From Chitinophagaceae bacterium (GTDB lineage: Bacteria > Bacteroidota > Bacteroidia > Chitinophagales > Chitinophagaceae): a stretch of 15,886 nucleotides of DNA. Both the position numbers and the translations under genes were made by a program. Shown piece after piece: positions 13,731 to 15,886 of the stretch (positions within the stretch are counted from its first letter, which is position 1; the number at the start of each line of letters is the position of its first letter). The stretch lies in assembly GCA_947378615.1 (NCBI GenBank), contig CANCKV010000015.1:1-15886 (forward strand). The letters run 5' to 3'. Below the pieces are notes generated by a model, which was given only the letters and a program-made list of their open reading frames with translations, was not told the origin of the DNA and searched no databases.

Positions 13731-14384
13731 ATCCTTCATGATTTTTATTTGGCTACGGGATAAAAGCAATTTATTATCGTTTTCAAGCTTCTTTAATAGT
13801 CGAGAAATCACTTCTCTCGATGTGGCCAATTCATCTGCAATTTGTTGATGGGATAGGTTTAAGAGAGTGGAACCGGTTGTTTTTACCTTTTCTTTTAGAT
13901 AGGAAACAAGTCGTTCATCTAATTTTTGAAAGGCAATATGGTCAATTGTCTTTAGTAAATCATTAAATCGAAGTCGAATAGTCCTCATTACAAATGTTTT
14001 CCACGTTGGATATTTTGACATCCACGCATCCATAACAGTAAAGGGCAAGGATAACATTTCAACATCATCCTCAGCTACAGCTTTTATTTCGCTAGGAAAA
14101 TGTTCCATACAGCATGTAAAGGTCATAGCACAACTTTCGGCAGGGTTGATATAATAGAGTAATATTTCCCTGCCTTTTTCATCTATCCTAGTTACTTTAA
14201 TAGAGCCTGACAATATAATTGGCATTTGTTTTATCAATTGCCCAATTTCAATGATGACACTTCCTGCTGGAATTGATAAATGCTTTGCCTTTGCCTCTAT
14301 TTCTTTGATGAGTTCAGGTTCAAAAAGATATTCAAATTGTTCCTTAATATTTACTTTTTCCTGTGCAATATCGTAATTCATCAT
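13725..14384 (-). CDS. Crp/Fnr family regulator with SCAMTFTCC motif
   Basis: A regulator of 219 residues from the ATG at 14382-14384. ATGs at 14379-14381 and 14391-14393 and a GTG at 14409-14411 are alternatives. Numbered from the GTG, a cyclic-nucleotide-like beta-barrel (about 45-125) contains PIILSGSIKVTRIDEKGREILLYYI and then ESCAMTFTCCMEHFPSEIKAVAE, with C94, C100 and C101. The Glu/Arg pair that binds cAMP in CRP is absent. A C-terminal winged helix reads LSHQQIADELATSREVISRLLKKLE, with R199, E200 and R204 where CRP has R180, E181 and R185. There are no FNR-type N-terminal cysteines. The family recurs in Bacteroidota. The three cysteines and the sulfur-gene neighbours suggest thiol-based sensing, which is inference. 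It is probably the first gene of the operon ending at 12433. Confidence 0.93.
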   Translation of the reverse strand: MMNYDIAQEKVNIKEQFEYLFEPELIKEIEAKAKHLSIPAGSVIIEIGQLIKQMPIILSGSIKVTRIDEKGREILLYYINPAESCAMTFTCCMEHFPSEIKAVAEDDVEMLSLPFTVMDAWMSKYPTWKTFVMRTIRLRFNDLLKTIDHIAFQKLDERLVSYLKEKVKTTGSTLLNLSHQQIADELATSREVISRLLKKLENDNKLLLSRSQIKIMKDM

Positions 14385-14426
14385 AAAACCCATTTTATAA
14401 AAGAAAGTCACTTATTTTAATCTCGC

Positions 14427-14434
14427 CAAAATTA
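14427..14434 (-). promoter_or_regulatory. Candidate -7 box for the Crp/Fnr gene
   Basis: The minus strand reads TAATTTTG, an exact TAnnTTTG match. It is 42 bp before the ATG at 14384 and 15 bp before the GTG at 14411. A -33 element would fall at the proximal edge of the 21-bp repeat array, but no TTTG is visible there. Confidence 0.4.
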
Positions 14435-14451
14435 AGGGTTTGGAATATGAA

Positions 14452-14702
14452 TGAAATTATGATGTTCCATTTTCAACTAATTTGAAAGCATTTTGAGTTT
14501 ATTTGGACTCAATATCAGGTGAAAATATCATATTCCAAACTTATTCTGTCCGATTTTCACCTGATTTGAAAGCAATTTCAGGTCATTTGAAAGCATTTTC
14601 AGGTGATTACATCATTACCCAACTTATTCTGTCACATTTTCACCTGATTTGAAAGCATTTTCAGCTGATTTAATAATTAAATCACCCGAAAAATGATTCA
14701 AA
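14452..14702. repeat. Phased 21-bp repeat array in three 84-bp super-units
   Basis: Near-palindromic 8-mers of the form TCASSTGA occur at 14515, 14557, 14578, 14599, 14640, 14661 and 14682, with weaker forms at 14473 and 14494. Start-to-start distances are 21, 21, 42, 21, 21, 41, 21 and 21. Within the units the 8-mer is mostly followed by TTTGAAAGCAWTT. Every fourth slot (near 14452, 14536 and 14620) holds a different unit, AACTTATTCTGTC in its two best copies. The array is therefore twelve 21-bp slots in three repeats of about 84 bp. A 10-bp inverted repeat (14441-14450 with 14528-14537) encloses the first super-unit. No long ORF crosses it. It lies directly upstream of the Crp/Fnr promoter. 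Confidence 0.92.
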
Positions 14703-14747
14703 TTAACTCATAAAAGAATGAAATAACGCTTAATCGCATTGATTCAA

Positions 14748-14800
14748 GCTGAATTGAGTTGATTTTAAGTTGAAATTAATTTCATTCAGCCTCTTTTTTT
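14748..14800 (+). terminator. Weak plus-strand terminator-like structure
   Basis: GCTGAAT at 14748-14754 pairs with ATTCAGC at 14784-14790. An inner GAAATTAATTTC palindrome lies between them, and CTCTTTTTTT follows. The stem is short and the loop large. TTGAGTTGA at 14754-14762 can alternatively pair with 14819-14827. No gene ends upstream on this strand, so it would only matter if the repeat array is transcribed. Confidence 0.25.
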
Positions 14801-14899
14801 GCGAATACAAACAACTTTTCAACTCAAATCAAACACAACCAATAAAATGAAATGCTTAAACTTTTAGTGACGGTGAGACGGAATTGAATTGGACTACTT

Positions 14900-15097
14900 C
14901 TAGCCTCTAATTCGTTTAAGGAGCAAAGGTGAAAGTATGTTTTTTATAAAAAATTCACCTGGTGCATATATGTTTTTTGTTTCTATAGTGGGATTACCAA
15001 TCCTATAAGGGGGCTTGAAGTCCTTATAGGGTTTAACAGTCAGCGAAAAACTTTCATGCACCCAAATAGAATTAAAATCAATTAACGAATGTGGCAA
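14900..15097 (-). CDS. Doubtful small ORF, unknown protein
   Basis: An open frame of 65 codons from a TTG at 15095-15097; the frame is open back to a TAA at 15176-15178, about 91 codons in all, but has no ATG. The peptide, including HSLIDFNSIWVHESF and KPYKDFKPPYRIGNP, has a protein-like composition but no motif I recognise. A 9-bp inverted repeat, CCTATAAGG at 15002-15010 with CCTTATAGG at 15022-15030, lies inside it and underlies the PYKDFKPPYR stretch. It could be a decayed gene fragment or a chance frame. Nothing else was seen from 14828 to 15278 apart from AT-rich spacer. Confidence 0.2.
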   Translation of the reverse strand: MPHSLIDFNSIWVHESFSLTVKPYKDFKPPYRIGNPTIETKNIYAPGEFFIKNILSPLLLKRIRG

Positions 15098-15278
15098 ATT
15101 ATCAAAAAAAGAAACTTTTTGATGTTTTTTTACAAAAACTTTGGTCTCAACAGAATAAATACACCTACTAATACGTTATATATTGTGAAAAGAATTTTTG
15201 ATTAAAATAATAAAGGGCTCAAACTCACATTTTTGCACTTGTTTTTTTGAATGAATGGTGTTCAATTATAACCTTACA

Positions 15279-15886
15279 ATGAATAGAACAATTAATAGAT
15301 ATTGGTTATTATCAATATTTTCCATGATGTTAGGAATGGCTTCAGGTCAATATTCCGAAACATCTGCTGGAAAATTTCTGAACAATACCGCAGATTATAC
15401 TTCCAAATATGCGCCAAGTTATACTGCAAACTATACTCCTTCAAATTATGTAGGATTTTTTGGCACTGTAACCGATTACACAGGAGACCTGAATAATAAT
15501 GTGTTTGGATTATTTCGGTACAAATATTTCAATCTAGGTGTAGCAATTGCACTTGAACAATATTTAAATCCTTTTTTCAATATTAAGGAACAGATATCGT
15601 ATGATTGGGTGCAATATGAAAGTCCAACAAAACTAACAGGGGTGGATGCACAATTCCTTTCTGCCGACTTGATTTTTAAATATAAATTCAACAATGATTA
15701 TGCATTAAGAGAAGCTGCTACAATTGCTCCATTTATTGAGTTTGGTGGTGGGGGAACTTACTTCAGTTCGAGGAAGTTTATAAATGACAAATCAGGTTCA
15801 GGTATTATAAATGATACTAAAATAAATGTTTTGGCAGGACTTGGATTGACATTTCGATTAAATGCAAATCTAAATTTAGAATTAGC
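15279..15886 (+). CDS. Secreted outer-membrane beta-barrel protein, 3' end outside window
   Basis: A 202-codon open frame from ATG 15279-15281 that runs off the window end. A signal peptide (MNRTINRYWLLSIFSMMLGM then ASG, probable cleavage before Q24) is followed by a Tyr/Thr/Asn-rich stretch with tyrosines at 40, 44, 48, 52 and 57. From about residue 58 the sequence alternates aromatic and small residues as in outer-membrane beta-strands: YVGFFGTVTDYTGDLNNN, FGLFRYKYFNLGVAIALEQY, FLSADLIFKYKF, APFIEFGGGGTYF and INVLAGLGLTFRLNANLNL. The pattern fits the N-terminal barrel of Bacteroidota OmpA-family or porin-like proteins. A C-terminal OmpA peptidoglycan-binding domain may follow, but it is not visible. 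No promoter box could be fixed. Confidence 0.8.
   Translation, partial: MNRTINRYWLLSIFSMMLGMASGQYSETSAGKFLNNTADYTSKYAPSYTANYTPSNYVGFFGTVTDYTGDLNNNVFGLFRYKYFNLGVAIALEQYLNPFFNIKEQISYDWVQYESPTKLTGVDAQFLSADLIFKYKFNNDYALREAATIAPFIEFGGGGTYFSSRKFINDKSGSGIINDTKINVLAGLGLTFRLNANLNLEL

Noticed and set aside
13725..14384. FNR-type oxygen sensor
   Set aside because: There is no N-terminal cysteine cluster for a [4Fe-4S] centre. The three cysteines lie in the beta-barrel instead.
14452..14702. CRISPR array or coding heptapeptide repeat
   Set aside because: There are no unique spacers. The frame giving SPDLKAF is interrupted by stops in the first and third super-units, and one super-unit is 83 bp, so coding is unlikely.

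Overview
The window reads as a chromosomal segment of a low-GC member of the Bacteroidota, most likely close to the Chitinophagaceae. The evidence is the AT-rich composition, the near absence of Shine-Dalgarno sequences, several upstream boxes matching the Bacteroidota -7 consensus TAnnTTTG, and family variants typical of that phylum: a large secreted PIG-L deacetylase, a PdxJ with the LVPD...LTSDHGWD variant, a Crp/Fnr protein with a SCAMTFTCC motif, and CPLY-type DUF2892 proteins. This assignment is an inference from sequence features only.

Layout. Positions 1-1272 (minus strand) hold clpS, then aat, then the first 22 codons of a GT9 heptosyltransferase. ClpS and Aat are two arms of the bacterial N-degron pathway. 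An orphan LuxR-type response regulator (1564-2208, plus) and pdxJ (2339-3079, minus) converge on a strong bidirectional terminator. Positions 3092-3931 have no convincing protein gene. They hold a candidate small RNA ending in an intrinsic terminator (about 3199-3305) and a tandem array of 42-bp units (3546-3837).

Positions 3932-8415 (minus) hold a TPR lipid- or envelope-targeted protein, deoC and a large secreted PIG-L family deacetylase. Positions 8679-12203 (minus) hold pyruvate:ferredoxin oxidoreductase (nifJ), with its own terminator. Positions 12433-14434 (minus) look like one operon: a Cys-containing Crp/Fnr regulator, a DUF2892 membrane protein, a second small membrane protein, a single-domain rhodanese and a Cys-rich membrane protein, closed by a terminator. 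Together these resemble an E. coli YgaP (rhodanese plus membrane hairpin) split into separate genes under a Crp-type regulator, which suggests sulfane-sulfur handling.

Upstream of the Crp gene (14452-14702) is a highly regular array. Twelve 21-bp slots form three 84-bp super-units, each with three near-palindromic TCASSTGA boxes spaced two helical turns apart. The remaining DNA up to 15278 has only a doubtful small ORF. The window ends inside a secreted outer-membrane beta-barrel gene (15279 onward, plus).

A second recurring theme is in the spacers between co-oriented genes. Most are filled with short AT-rich words in inverted or direct arrangement. Each spacer has its own word, and the word usually starts on or beside the stop codon of the upstream gene.
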